Source of the DNA: Clostridia bacterium
GTDB taxonomy: Bacteria > Bacillota > Clostridia > Christensenellales > Aristaeellaceae
NCBI GenBank assembly: GCA_017509255.1
Contig: JAFWQA010000001.1
Location: 186,001-250,000 of the forward strand
Direction of reading: 5' to 3'
Length of the DNA: 64,000 bases
The translations under genes and the position numbers were made by a program. Each line of letters starts with the position of its first letter. The first letter of the stretch is position 1. Below the pieces are notes generated by a model. That model saw nothing but the letters and a program-made list of their open reading frames with translations, did not search any database and was not told the origin of the DNA. Positions 1-9,449 of the stretch are shown piece by piece.

Positions 1-1
1 T

Positions 2-364
2 TCCATCGCCGGAGCGAAGACGGAGCTCGAGGATCCGTCGGACACAGCGGCGGGTACCGGGAAAATGAAGGTCTGTTCCACGCGGGCAAAAGGCTGGACT
101 GCCGTCAGTGCCGCAGCCTTCGGGGAAAAAGGCGCGAAGGCGCTGGAGCTGAAGTGCCGCGGGCCGGTCGGCGCGAAAATTTTCCTGCTCACGGACGGGC
201 CGCAGTCCGAGCCGATGGGAACGGCGGTCCTTTCATCAGCGGATGCATGGGAGACTGTGACGCTGGAGCTGACCGGGGCGCTTCAGGGAACGCATGACCT
301 GTATATATGCTTTGAACAGCCGGGTATCGAGCTGAGCTCCTGGAGGGCTGTTCCGGAAACCTGA
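2..364 (+). CDS. C-terminal end of a carbohydrate-active protein with a CBM6-like module (partial)
   Basis: The reading frame is open from the first bases of the window, so the gene starts outside it; only the last 120 residues are seen. These residues have the pattern of a family 6 carbohydrate-binding module: a beta-sandwich stretch around GAKALELKC, a GP-x4-MGT segment, a W-E/Q-T strand (AWETVTLEL), then G-x-HDLYICF and a final SSW near the C-terminus. CBM6 modules commonly end secreted GH43-type xylosidases and arabinofuranosidases, so the missing part is probably a catalytic domain of that kind (inference). The stop is 17 bases before a secreted GH53 galactanase, which suggests an operon for plant cell-wall galactan or arabinan. 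Confidence 0.6.
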   Translation, partial: SIAGAKTELEDPSDTAAGTGKMKVCSTRAKGWTAVSAAAFGEKGAKALELKCRGPVGAKIFLLTDGPQSEPMGTAVLSSADAWETVTLELTGALQGTHDLYICFEQPGIELSSWRAVPET

Positions 365-381
365 GAACAGGAGGAAACCAA

Positions 382-2304
382 ATGAAGCGGATCATGACGG
401 GACTTCTGGCCGTGGCTCTGTTTCTGGGGACCGCGGTGACGCCGGGACGCTCGGAGGGGGACTCCGGGCTGTTTGTCCGGAAAATCGAAGGCCTGCCCGA
501 GGATTTTATCCTCGGCATGGACGTTTCCAGCGTGACCGCGCTGGAAAAGAGCGGCGTGACCTACCGCAGCCGGGATGGCGCGGAGGGGGACCTTTTCGCG
601 CTGCTTGCCGGCGCGGGGATCAATTATATCCGTGTCCGTATCTGGAATGATCCCTATACGGCGGACGGAAGAGGCTACGGCGGCGGAAACTGCGACCTGC
701 AGAACGCGGTCCTGATCGGGAAACGGGCGGCGGAACACGGCATGAAGCTGCTGGTGGATTTTCATTATTCCGATTTCTGGGCGGATCCGGGCAAGCAGCA
801 GGTTCCGAAAGCCTGGGCCGGGCTGGGGATCGAGGAAAAGGCGGATGCCCTGTACAGGTATACGCTGGAGAGCCTGAACGCCCTGCGGGAAGGCGGGGCG
901 GACGTCGGCATGGTGCAGATCGGCAACGAGACCAACGGCAGGCTCTGCGGGGAAAAGATCTGGATGAATATCGTCTGGCACCTGATGGGCGCGGGCTGCC
1001 GCGCTGTCCGCGAATTTGATCCCGCAGTGAAGATCGCCGTTCATTTCGCGAATCCGGAGAACACGGAGGCCTATCTGAGCTGGGCTTCCAAGCTGGCTTA
1101 CTACCAGCTGGATTACGACGTGTTCGCCACGAGCTATTATCCGTACTGGCACGGCACGCTGGAAAACCTGAAAAGCATTCTGTCACAGATCCGGGACACC
1201 TACGGGAAGCAGGTGATGGTGGCGGAGACCAGCTACGCGTATACGCTGGAGGATACCGATTTCTCCGGCAATACGATCGGGGAGGGCGGTGCCTTTGAGA
1301 AGCCGTATCCCTTCACGGTGCAGGGACAGGCCAACGAGGTACGGGACGTGGCGGCGGCCGTCAGCGAGATTGGCGGGCTGGGGATCTTCTACTGGGAAGG
1401 CGCGTGGATCTCGGTCGGACGGAACAGCTATGAGGAGAATTTTGAAAAATGGGAGAAATACGGCAGCGGCTGGGCAGCCAGCGCGGCGGCGGGATACGAT
1501 CCCAAGGACGCGGGGAAATACTACGGCGGTTCCGCCTGTGACAATCAGGCGATGTTTTCCCCGGACGGCACGGCGCTGGAAAGCCTGGAGGTTTTCCGTT
1601 TCCTGCGGGAGGGACACGAGGTCCCGGTCAAAGCGGACAGCATGGAGGATGCCTTCCTGTCCGTGGATATCGGCAGGGAGATCGTGCTTCCGGATTCGGT
1701 TTACGCCGTCATGAATGACGGAAGCCGCGCGCGGGTGCCGGCCGCCTGGCAGCTGCCGGAGGGCGGGATCGACAGCTCCTTTGAACACAGCGTTACCCTG
1801 AGCGGGACAGCCGGCGGCAGGACGGTGAACTGTACGGTCAGCATCGTCCGCTCCAATTACGCAAAGAACTATTCCTTTGAAGAACAGGACCTGAGCATGT
1901 GGCAGGCAGTGGATCTGGGCAAAACGGAGCAGCTGTACTGCGAGGAGAAGAAAAACGATTCCCTGACCGGGGAAAAGCACTGGCATTTCTATTCCGCGGC
2001 GGCAAATTCCGTCCGCTTTACCCTGGAGCAGAAGCTGATCCTGCCGGCGGGCACCTGGAGCTACCGCATTTCCGTGATGGGAGGCGACGCGGGGAATCAG
2101 GAGATCTACAGCTATGTGAAGCTGGACGGGGAGGAGACCGCCCGGAAGGAGACGGAGGTGACCTCCTGGAACAGCTGGGCGACACCTGAGATCACCTTTG
2201 CCTGCGCAGAGGGGCAGGAGGTGACCTGCGGGATCTACGTCCGCTGCGACGGCGCGGGCGCCTGGGGAAAGATCGACGACATGCAGGTGGTTACCGCGCG
2301 ATAA
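382..2304 (+). CDS. secreted GH53 arabinogalactan endo-beta-1,4-galactanase with C-terminal binding modules
   Basis: This 640-residue protein begins with a signal peptide (about residues 1-25) and is expected to act outside the cell on beta-1,4-galactan side chains of pectin. Residues 41-410 form the GH53 barrel: the family starts LGMDVSS (45-51), has RVRIWNDP (84-91) and FHYSDFWADP (127-136), the acid/base Glu183 in QIGNETN and the nucleophile Glu282 in VMVAETSY. Residues about 440-500 look like a bacterial Ig-like repeat. The last 145 residues begin NYSFEE and have the jelly-roll pattern of CBM61 or CBM4-like modules; CBM61 is known from GH53 enzymes. A GGAGG ribosome site lies 7 bases before the ATG. 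The esterase at 2336 follows after 31 bases and is probably co-transcribed. Confidence 0.92.
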   Translation: MKRIMTGLLAVALFLGTAVTPGRSEGDSGLFVRKIEGLPEDFILGMDVSSVTALEKSGVTYRSRDGAEGDLFALLAGAGINYIRVRIWNDPYTADGRGYGGGNCDLQNAVLIGKRAAEHGMKLLVDFHYSDFWADPGKQQVPKAWAGLGIEEKADALYRYTLESLNALREGGADVGMVQIGNETNGRLCGEKIWMNIVWHLMGAGCRAVREFDPAVKIAVHFANPENTEAYLSWASKLAYYQLDYDVFATSYYPYWHGTLENLKSILSQIRDTYGKQVMVAETSYAYTLEDTDFSGNTIGEGGAFEKPYPFTVQGQANEVRDVAAAVSEIGGLGIFYWEGAWISVGRNSYEENFEKWEKYGSGWAASAAAGYDPKDAGKYYGGSACDNQAMFSPDGTALESLEVFRFLREGHEVPVKADSMEDAFLSVDIGREIVLPDSVYAVMNDGSRARVPAAWQLPEGGIDSSFEHSVTLSGTAGGRTVNCTVSIVRSNYAKNYSFEEQDLSMWQAVDLGKTEQLYCEEKKNDSLTGEKHWHFYSAAANSVRFTLEQKLILPAGTWSYRISVMGGDAGNQEIYSYVKLDGEETARKETEVTSWNSWATPEITFACAEGQEVTCGIYVRCDGAGAWGKIDDMQVVTAR

Positions 2305-2335
2305 TAGAAAAGCAAACGATCGGAGGGAACGGGAA

Positions 2336-3934
2336 ATGGGAATGAAAGCGGTTCCGGAAATCATTCCGCTGGGGGACGGAGCCCGGTGCTGGGCGCATGC
2401 GTTTGAAAGCTTCCGGGTCAAGGTCTATGTCCCGAGGGAGGATCCGCTGGCGGATACCGTTAATTTCGGCTTCAAAGCGCCGTATCTGCTGGTGTTCGAG
2501 GAAACGGAAAGAAGTATGGAGGACGCGGTCCGCTTTGCGGAGGAAAGCGGGCTGGCGGAGATCGCGCGGCAGTATTCCACCAGCGTGGTATCCGTCTTTC
2601 CGGCATCGGGGAGCTGGGAGACGGCATCCCCGTTCCTGTTTGCCGACCTGATCGCCGAATCCCGGATCCATGAGTATTTCCGGGACGGTGTCGTGACGGC
2701 AAAGAACCGTTTTACCGGCCTGTGGGAGGACTGCTTTATCCGGGGCGCCATCTACCGTACCTGCGTATACGGCTTCGGCGCATCCGCGGACTGGCTGGCC
2801 CGGAACTGCATGAAAACCCTGCAGGGGCAGTATCTGTGGGGCCCGGGGGAGATCACTCCGGCGGTGCTTTCCCTGGAGCGCCTGAGCGTGATGCCGGCGC
2901 CGGAGCGGGAGGATATCCCCGTGATCTCCGTCGGCAATCCGGAGGAGATCGACCGGGCGCTGGGACACAGCTGCCGGCATTTGCTGATCAAAAGGGAAGC
3001 GGAGTACGCAAAGGATTTCCGCTGCTTCGCCGGCCGGTGGAGAAGATGGTGCGGCGTACTGCAGGAAGAAGAGGACATGGACGCGCTGGGCATGACGGAG
3101 GAGCCGGCGTATGAAACGGTCAGGACTTCCCCGGACAACAGGGGGGACGATCAGGGAACGGAAGAACACAGGATCGGGTATGTGGCGTACTATAACAAGG
3201 ATCTTTTCAGCCGCGGCCCCGTTCCGCTGCTGCTGGCTTTTCACGGCGGCGGGGATTCCGCTTTCTATATCGCGGATATTTCCGGCTGGTACCGGATCGC
3301 GCATAAATACGGGTTCCTGCTGGTCTCGGTGGAGAATCACCTGAACAGCACCGCGGCGGAAACCGTGGAGCTGATCGAAAAACTGAAGAAAAAGTATCCG
3401 GTCGACGAACACCGGATCTATGCCAGCGGCTTCTCCATGGGCGGCTGCAAGTCCTGGGACCTGATGCAGGAGTATCCGCAGGTGTTTGCCGCGCTGGCGC
3501 CCATGGACGCGACCTTTGAGGTCGGTCTGAACCTGTACGGGCAGAAGGCGCCGAAGGAAATCAACAGCAGCGTCCCCGTACCGGTGTTTTACGCCGGAGG
3601 GGAGATCACGCCGCTGCCGGAGCTGCCGTTCCAGGCCGAGAAATGCCTGGAGCGGATCAGGTGGCTCTTTGGCGTTAACCGGGTGAAAACGCCGTACAGC
3701 GTCCGCTTTGAGGACCGGGAGAACTGGCCGGAAAAGATCTGGGGGATCCGGGGCGACAGGGTGGAGAAGACGGACGATCCCTCCCGCGGCAGCGTGCTGA
3801 CAGTGAACCTCTTTGAGAGTGAGGACGGCGTATTCCGCACGGCGCTCGCAAGCATCAGCGGACAGGGCCATGAGTGCCGGGAGCATACCTGCGACAGGGC
3901 CTGGCGGTTTATGGCGCAGTTTACCCGCCGATAA
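2336..3934 (+). CDS. alpha/beta hydrolase of the PHB-depolymerase/feruloyl-esterase (CE1-like) type
   Basis: The C-terminal half (about 280-532) is a recognisable alpha/beta hydrolase: an oxyanion strand LLLAFHGGGD (298-307), a nucleophile elbow GFSMGG with Ser367, an Asp in APMDATF (near 391) and a likely catalytic His near the end in GQGHE. Such proteins hydrolyse acyl esters on polysaccharides. The N-terminal 200 residues are unusual: they also read like a hydrolase fold, with GFGAS at 146-150 where an elbow would be, but no GxSxG. No signal peptide is seen, so it is probably cytoplasmic and works on imported oligosaccharides (inference). It follows the GH53 gene by 31 bases with GGAGG upstream. 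The substrate is unknown. Confidence 0.75.
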   Translation: MGMKAVPEIIPLGDGARCWAHAFESFRVKVYVPREDPLADTVNFGFKAPYLLVFEETERSMEDAVRFAEESGLAEIARQYSTSVVSVFPASGSWETASPFLFADLIAESRIHEYFRDGVVTAKNRFTGLWEDCFIRGAIYRTCVYGFGASADWLARNCMKTLQGQYLWGPGEITPAVLSLERLSVMPAPEREDIPVISVGNPEEIDRALGHSCRHLLIKREAEYAKDFRCFAGRWRRWCGVLQEEEDMDALGMTEEPAYETVRTSPDNRGDDQGTEEHRIGYVAYYNKDLFSRGPVPLLLAFHGGGDSAFYIADISGWYRIAHKYGFLLVSVENHLNSTAAETVELIEKLKKKYPVDEHRIYASGFSMGGCKSWDLMQEYPQVFAALAPMDATFEVGLNLYGQKAPKEINSSVPVPVFYAGGEITPLPELPFQAEKCLERIRWLFGVNRVKTPYSVRFEDRENWPEKIWGIRGDRVEKTDDPSRGSVLTVNLFESEDGVFRTALASISGQGHECREHTCDRAWRFMAQFTRR

Positions 3935-3990
3935 ACAGGCGGTCGGTCCGTCGTGAAAAAAAAGCAAACAGAAAAATGTTTTGCTCTGTG

Positions 3991-4019
3991 TGGACAATTC
4001 GGGTATCCTGTGTTATAAT
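3991..4019 (+). promoter_or_regulatory. sigma-A promoter of the maltodextrin transporter operon
   Basis: TGGACA at 3991-3996 and TATAAT at 4014-4019 are separated by 17 bases, and TGT precedes the -10 box, making it an extended -10 element. The predicted start of transcription, near 4026, leaves a leader of about 160 bases before the binding-protein ATG. Confidence 0.8.
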
Positions 4020-4060
4020 TCCGATGCTTGAATAATAAATATGGATCCGAAGGGGCCGGA

Positions 4061-4161
4061 GGGCATGGGGTGCCCTGTTTCTGAACCGGTTCAATCCTTC
4101 GATGAAATGTTTATTTGTTTCCTGCCGCTTTGAGAAGCGGTTAAAACGCGGGTGTTTCCGC
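4061..4161 (+). promoter_or_regulatory. structured 5' leader with three hairpins
   Basis: The transcribed leader of the binding-protein gene holds three inverted repeats: GGGCA/TGCCC (4061-4075), CCGCTT/AAGCGG with a TGAG loop (4125-4140) and GCGG/CCGC (4148-4161). None is followed by a T tract, so they are more likely to affect stability or translation than termination. The region matches no riboswitch known to me. Confidence 0.4.
4082..4093. promoter_or_regulatory. candidate LacI-family operator in the transporter leader
   Basis: TGAACCGGTTCA is a perfect 12-bp palindrome with a central CG, as LacI/GalR-family operators usually have. It lies about 55 bases downstream of the predicted transcription start, where a bound repressor would act as a roadblock. 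The core GARCCGGTTC recurs at 5772 and 12259, both beside starch-use genes. No LacI-type regulator is encoded in this window. Confidence 0.4.
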
Positions 4162-4185
4162 ATTATAAAGAAGGAGGAAATCTCT

Positions 4186-5427
4186 ATGAAGAAAGTTCTC
4201 TCTGTGTTCCTTGCGCTGACGATGGCGCTCGCCATGTGCGTGACCGCCGTTGCCGACGACAAACCGCTGGCTGGCACATACGATGTGAAGATCTGGGTGG
4301 CTGAAGCCATCGTGGACCTGACCAAGGCCCAGATCGACAACTATAATGCCACCAACGAAGACGGGATCGTCATCAATCCCACCATTGAAGCGGTCTCCGA
4401 GGCGGATTCCGCCACGCAGATGCTGCTGGACGTTGAAGCCGGCGGCGACCTGTACTGCTTCGCGCAGGACCAGTTCGCCCGTCTGGTGCAGGCCGGTGCC
4501 CTGGCTCAGCTGGGCGCGGGCGCCAGCGCTTTCGTGACCGAGAACAACGATGCCGGCACGGTTGCCGCTTCCACCTCCGGTGACGCGATCTACGCTTATC
4601 CGCTGACCGCTGACAACGGCTATTTCATGTACTATGACAAGAGCGTGATCCCGGAAGAGGATATTGACTCCCTGGAGAAGCTGATCGCCGACTGCGAGGG
4701 CGCTCAGAAGTATTTCGCTTTTGAGATGCAGTCCTCCGCGTGGTACCTGGCCTCCTTCTTCTTCGCGACCGGATGCAAATCCGAGTGGAAGACGGACGAG
4801 AACGGCGAGTTTATCTCCGTGTACGACACCTTTGACAGCCCCGAAGGCCTGATCGCCGTAAAGGGAATGAAGAAGCTCGTGGATTCTCCGTTCCACGTCA
4901 GCGCGGGCGGAGCCGATCAGCTCGCCAACGGCGCCGCGATCCTGGTCAGCGGCACATGGGACTTTGCCAAGGCTTCCGAGATCCTGGGCGACAACATGGG
5001 CGTTGCCGATCTGCCTTCCTTTGAGGTGGACGGAACCTCCTATCATCTGGGCTCCTTCAACGGCTGCAAGCTGCTGGGCGTCAAGCCCCAGACCGATGCG
5101 CTCAAGGGCGCTGCCATGCACCGCCTGGCTCAGTACCTGACCGGTGAACAGTGCCAGATGGAACGGTTTGAAGCCAAAGCCTGGGGTCCCTCCAACCTGG
5201 CTGCTCAGGCATCCGATGCTGTGAAGGCGAACCCGGGCCTGGCCGCCCTGATCGCGCAGAATGCCTACTCCGTGCCGCAGGGCCAGATCCACGGCTCCTG
5301 GTGGGATGTTGCAAAGGTCATCGGCGATGACGTGAAGAACGCGGCGGACGAAGCCGGACTGCAGCAGGCACTGGACAACTATCAGGAAAAGATCGCAAGC
5401 CTGTTCACCCTGGATGACAGCGTGTAA
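4186..5427 (+). CDS. maltodextrin-type ABC transporter solute-binding protein (ends at an in-frame TAA)
   Basis: This 413-residue extracellular solute-binding protein of the MalE-like family captures oligosaccharides at the cell surface. The start at 4186 is chosen because AAGGAGG lies 8 bases upstream and because residues 1-22 form a signal peptide; an in-frame ATG at 4102 would only add a charged, non-secretory tail. The mature part begins with a DVKIWVAE strand and contains the hinge region expected of the family. No lipobox cysteine is evident. The gene stops at TAA (5425-5427), but the same frame stays open for 96 further sense codons that encode a starch-binding-like domain, so the ancestral protein was probably about 510 residues. 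It leads the transporter operon. Confidence 0.85.
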   Translation: MKKVLSVFLALTMALAMCVTAVADDKPLAGTYDVKIWVAEAIVDLTKAQIDNYNATNEDGIVINPTIEAVSEADSATQMLLDVEAGGDLYCFAQDQFARLVQAGALAQLGAGASAFVTENNDAGTVAASTSGDAIYAYPLTADNGYFMYYDKSVIPEEDIDSLEKLIADCEGAQKYFAFEMQSSAWYLASFFFATGCKSEWKTDENGEFISVYDTFDSPEGLIAVKGMKKLVDSPFHVSAGGADQLANGAAILVSGTWDFAKASEILGDNMGVADLPSFEVDGTSYHLGSFNGCKLLGVKPQTDALKGAAMHRLAQYLTGEQCQMERFEAKAWGPSNLAAQASDAVKANPGLAALIAQNAYSVPQGQIHGSWWDVAKVIGDDVKNAADEAGLQQALDNYQEKIASLFTLDDSV

Positions 5428-5718
5428 TACGGCTGGACGATCATCGGAACCTACAATGACGACGAAGGCTTCTTCTTCACCGACTATTCCGACGGAAAAG
5501 AAACCTGGACGGACGATCTGGCGCTGGTGAAGGGCGACGACGGACTGTGGAAGACCGAAAAGGCTTATGAAATGGCTGCCGGCGTGGAATTCAAGGTACG
5601 CCAGGGCCTGAGCTGGGACAATGCTTTCCCGGCAGACAACTACAAGGTCGAAACAGCCGGCACGTATACGGTTCAGTTTGACGAAGCAACCGGTGAGATC
5701 ACTCTGATCGCGGAATAA
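5428..5718 (+). pseudogene. detached C-terminal starch-binding-like domain of the solute-binding protein
   Basis: Directly after the TAA at 5425 the same frame continues without a stop for 96 residues to TAA at 5716. It starts YGWTIIGTYND and continues through a W..D L.L stretch, LWKTEKAYEM, GVEFKVRQ..SWDN, NYKVETAGTYTV and an acidic end. This is the pattern of the small beta-sandwich starch-binding modules seen in SusE/F-like and amylase-associated proteins. It has no ribosome site or start codon of its own, so it is expressed only if the stop is read through. Codon use is like the gene before it and no frameshift is seen, which points to a recent point mutation, an assembly error or readthrough. 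Confidence 0.65.
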
Positions 5719-5765
5719 ACGCTTATTATCCGGCAGAAAAGTGATTTTACGGTCATGTGACCGGA

Positions 5766-5798
5766 TGGCCGGAGCCGGTTCCATATCGGCTCCGGCCA
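5766..5798 (+). promoter_or_regulatory. strong intercistronic hairpin before the permease gene
   Basis: A 12-bp perfect stem, TGGCCGGAGCCG with CGGCTCCGGCCA, encloses a 9-base loop and is followed only by TTGTTTA. It is too T-poor for a firm terminator. Such hairpins often protect the upstream binding-protein message or reduce read-through into the permeases. The stem and loop also contain GAGCCGGTTC (5772-5781), the palindrome shared with 4083 and 12259. Confidence 0.6.
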
Positions 5799-5821
5799 TT
5801 GTTTATAAAGGAGTGTGGGCA

Positions 5822-7351
5822 ATGACACACTACAGTGATCTGGAATTCCTGAAGCTGAGCCGCGGGCAGAAGATCGGCTATAAAACAGCCAGTTTTTTCC
5901 GTTCTATTCCCATCGGCATCGCAAATTTTTTCAAGAAAATCGGACTGGGCATCGGCAAGGGCTGCAAGGCCGTCGGACGGGAGATCGCGGATATCGGCCG
6001 GACCTTCCGGGACGGCGATATCCATACGAAGATGTCCTTTTTCATCATGGGCTGGGGAAATCTGGCCCGGGGGCAGATCCTGCGCGGCTTGATGTTCCTG
6101 CTGTTTGAGATCGTGTTCATCGGCTATATGGTCCTGACGGGCGGATACTGGCTGAGCATGCTGCCGACCCTGGGGACCAAGGGTCCCGTCAAGGAACTGG
6201 ATCCCATTCTGGACGTGTTTGTCACGAAGTATTATGACAATTCTTTCAAGATCCTGCTCTACGGCGTGCTGACGTTATTCTTCATCGCCGCATTTATCTA
6301 TACGTGGCGGGTCAATATCAAACAGAACAAGCTGGCGGAGCAGATCCTGAAGTCCGGCAAAAAGCTGAAGAGCGGCAGGGAAGACCTGCGGAGCATGGTG
6401 GACGATAAGTTCCACAAGACACTGCTGGCCCTGCCGATGACCGGTATCATTGTTTTTACGGTCCTGCCGATCGTGTTTATGATCCTGGTCGCCTTCACCA
6501 ACTATGACGGTACGCATGACGGCTATTACAGCAATCTGTTTACCTGGGTCGGGCTGGACAACTTCAACACCCTGCTGGGCTGGTCATCCGGGAACAAGGC
6601 GTACTCGGCGGCCTTCGGTGAGATCCTGACCTGGACGCTGATCTGGGCCTTCTTTGCCACCTTTACCAACTACTTCCTGGGAATGATGGTGGCCATGCTG
6701 ATCAACAAAAAGGGGATCCGGCTCAAGAAGGTGTGGCGCACCGTGCTGGTGCTGACCATCGCCGTACCGCAGTTTATCTCCCTTCTGTACGTATCGAAGA
6801 TGTTCGCCAAGAACGGCCTGATCAATCAGGGCCTGATGAGCCTCGGGTGGATCACTCAGGCGCTTCCCTTCTGGGAGGACGCGACCTGGGCCCGGATCAC
6901 GGTGATCCTGATCAATATCTGGATCGGTATCCCGTATCTGATGCTGATCACCACGGGCATCCTGATGAATATCCCGCAGGATCTGTATGAGTCGGCCCGG
7001 ATCGACGGCGCCAACGCGTGGCAGCAGTATTCGAAGATCACCCTGCCGTACATGCTGTTCGTGACCGGACCGTATCTGCTGACCAGCTTTACGGGAAATA
7101 TGAACAACTTCAACGTGATCTACCTGCTGACGGGAGGCGCGCCGACGAACCCGGCCGCATCCACGGCGGCAGGCTCGGTCGGATACACGGACCTGCTGAT
7201 CACCTGGCTGTTCAAAATCACCACGGGCGCGGAAAGTAAGTATTACATGGCTTCCGTGGTCGGTATTATGGTGTTTGTCGTGGTCGCGCTGATCTCCCTG
7301 GTGGTTTACAGCGCCATGCCGAGCATCAAGAATGAGGAGGATTTCCAGTGA
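5822..7351 (+). CDS. maltodextrin ABC transporter permease, MalF-like
   Basis: This 509-residue membrane protein is the first of two permeases forming the sugar channel. The start at 5822 follows AAAGGAG with 8 bases between. The N-terminal 100 residues are an extra amphipathic and membrane-spanning extension, as in Gram-positive MalF/MdxF proteins. Further membrane segments follow near residues 85-115, 150-170 and 205-225, and the conserved permease core follows. The EAA loop that contacts the ATPase is visible near residue 388 (YESARIDGANAWQQY, then KITLP). The stop overlaps the ATG of the next permease by one base, indicating translational coupling. Confidence 0.9.
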   Translation: MTHYSDLEFLKLSRGQKIGYKTASFFRSIPIGIANFFKKIGLGIGKGCKAVGREIADIGRTFRDGDIHTKMSFFIMGWGNLARGQILRGLMFLLFEIVFIGYMVLTGGYWLSMLPTLGTKGPVKELDPILDVFVTKYYDNSFKILLYGVLTLFFIAAFIYTWRVNIKQNKLAEQILKSGKKLKSGREDLRSMVDDKFHKTLLALPMTGIIVFTVLPIVFMILVAFTNYDGTHDGYYSNLFTWVGLDNFNTLLGWSSGNKAYSAAFGEILTWTLIWAFFATFTNYFLGMMVAMLINKKGIRLKKVWRTVLVLTIAVPQFISLLYVSKMFAKNGLINQGLMSLGWITQALPFWEDATWARITVILINIWIGIPYLMLITTGILMNIPQDLYESARIDGANAWQQYSKITLPYMLFVTGPYLLTSFTGNMNNFNVIYLLTGGAPTNPAASTAAGSVGYTDLLITWLFKITTGAESKYYMASVVGIMVFVVVALISLVVYSAMPSIKNEEDFQ

Positions 7352-8235
7352 TGAGTACGCTTTCTTCAACGGAACGGACTGCCAAACGCCACATGGGAAT
7401 CAATACCTCCAGGCGGATCAGCAATACCGCGGCGTACACCGTGCTGATCCTGATCAGCATCATCTGGCTGGTTCCTTTCGTGTTCATCGTTCTGCAGTCC
7501 TTCCGCGTGGAATCCACCTGGCAGGTGGGCTATGTGATTCCCCAGAAGTGGGGACTGGACAATTACGCCAATCTGTTCAAAACGGATTTTCCGCGCTGGT
7601 ATCTGAATACCTTTATTGCGGCGGTGGCAACGGCAGTGCTGCAGACTGTTATCGTGCTTTGCATGAGCTATACGCTCAGCCGGTTCCGCTTTAAAATGAG
7701 AAAACCGCTGATGCGGTTCATGCTGATCCTGGGCATGTTCCCCGGAATGCTGACCATGATCATTCTGTACCGCGTGCTGAAGGATCTGGGCATGACGCAG
7801 GCGAATGCGGTGCCCGGCCTGATCCTGGTATACATCGCTTCCTCCGGTATGGGCTACTACGTTTCCAAGGGCTTCTTCGATACCATTCCGAAGTCCCTGG
7901 ATGAGGCGGCCCGCGTGGACGGCGCGACCCGCTTCCAGGTGCTGAAAAAAATCATTCTTCCTCTTTCCAAACCGATCGTGATCTACACGATCCTGACTGC
8001 CTTCATGGGCCCATGGGGAGACTTCGTATTCGCGAGATACATCTCCTTCGGAACGTCTTCCGGGATGAACGTGGCGGTCGGCCTGTACAACTGGCTGAAC
8101 CGTGACCAGATCGCCAACAATTATACGATGTTCTGCGCGGGCGGCGTACTGGTGGCTGTCCCGGTGACCCTCCTGTTCATGTGCCTGCAGCGGTATTACG
8201 TGGAAGGCGTGACCGGCGGCGCGGTCAAGGGATGA
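7351..8235 (+). CDS. maltodextrin ABC transporter permease, MalG-like
   Basis: This 294-residue inner-membrane permease pairs with the MalF-like protein. It has a cytoplasmic N-terminus, a first membrane segment near residues 30-50 (VLILISIIWLVPFVF), the F..LK/TDF periplasmic loop, and the EAA motif SLDEAARVDGATRF at about 181-194. The ATG at 7351 overlaps the preceding TGA; GAGG at 7335-7340 is the ribosome site. A GTG at 7348 is an alternative start. Length and layout are normal for the family. Confidence 0.9.
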   Translation: MSTLSSTERTAKRHMGINTSRRISNTAAYTVLILISIIWLVPFVFIVLQSFRVESTWQVGYVIPQKWGLDNYANLFKTDFPRWYLNTFIAAVATAVLQTVIVLCMSYTLSRFRFKMRKPLMRFMLILGMFPGMLTMIILYRVLKDLGMTQANAVPGLILVYIASSGMGYYVSKGFFDTIPKSLDEAARVDGATRFQVLKKIILPLSKPIVIYTILTAFMGPWGDFVFARYISFGTSSGMNVAVGLYNWLNRDQIANNYTMFCAGGVLVAVPVTLLFMCLQRYYVEGVTGGAVKG

Positions 8236-8269
8236 CAATCGGACGGAAGGATGAAAGGAGAAAAAGCAT

Positions 8270-9394
<1,125 letters not shown>

Positions 9395-9402
9395 AACCCC
9401 GA

Positions 9403-9445
9403 AAAAAACCCGCCGCTGTCCGGCAGGACAGCGGCGGGTTTTTTT
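9403..9445. terminator. bidirectional intrinsic terminator
   Basis: A 15-bp GC-rich stem (AACCCGCCGCTGTCC with its complement) and a GGCA loop are flanked by a T tract on the plus strand and an A tract upstream. It can therefore end both the transporter operon and the convergent gene at 9450. Confidence 0.9.
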
Positions 9446-9449
9446 ATGT

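Noticed and set aside
4102-4185. In-frame ATG upstream of the binding-protein start
   Set aside because: It has no ribosome site and would place a charged tail before an excellent signal peptide; ATG 4186 has AAGGAGG at the right distance.
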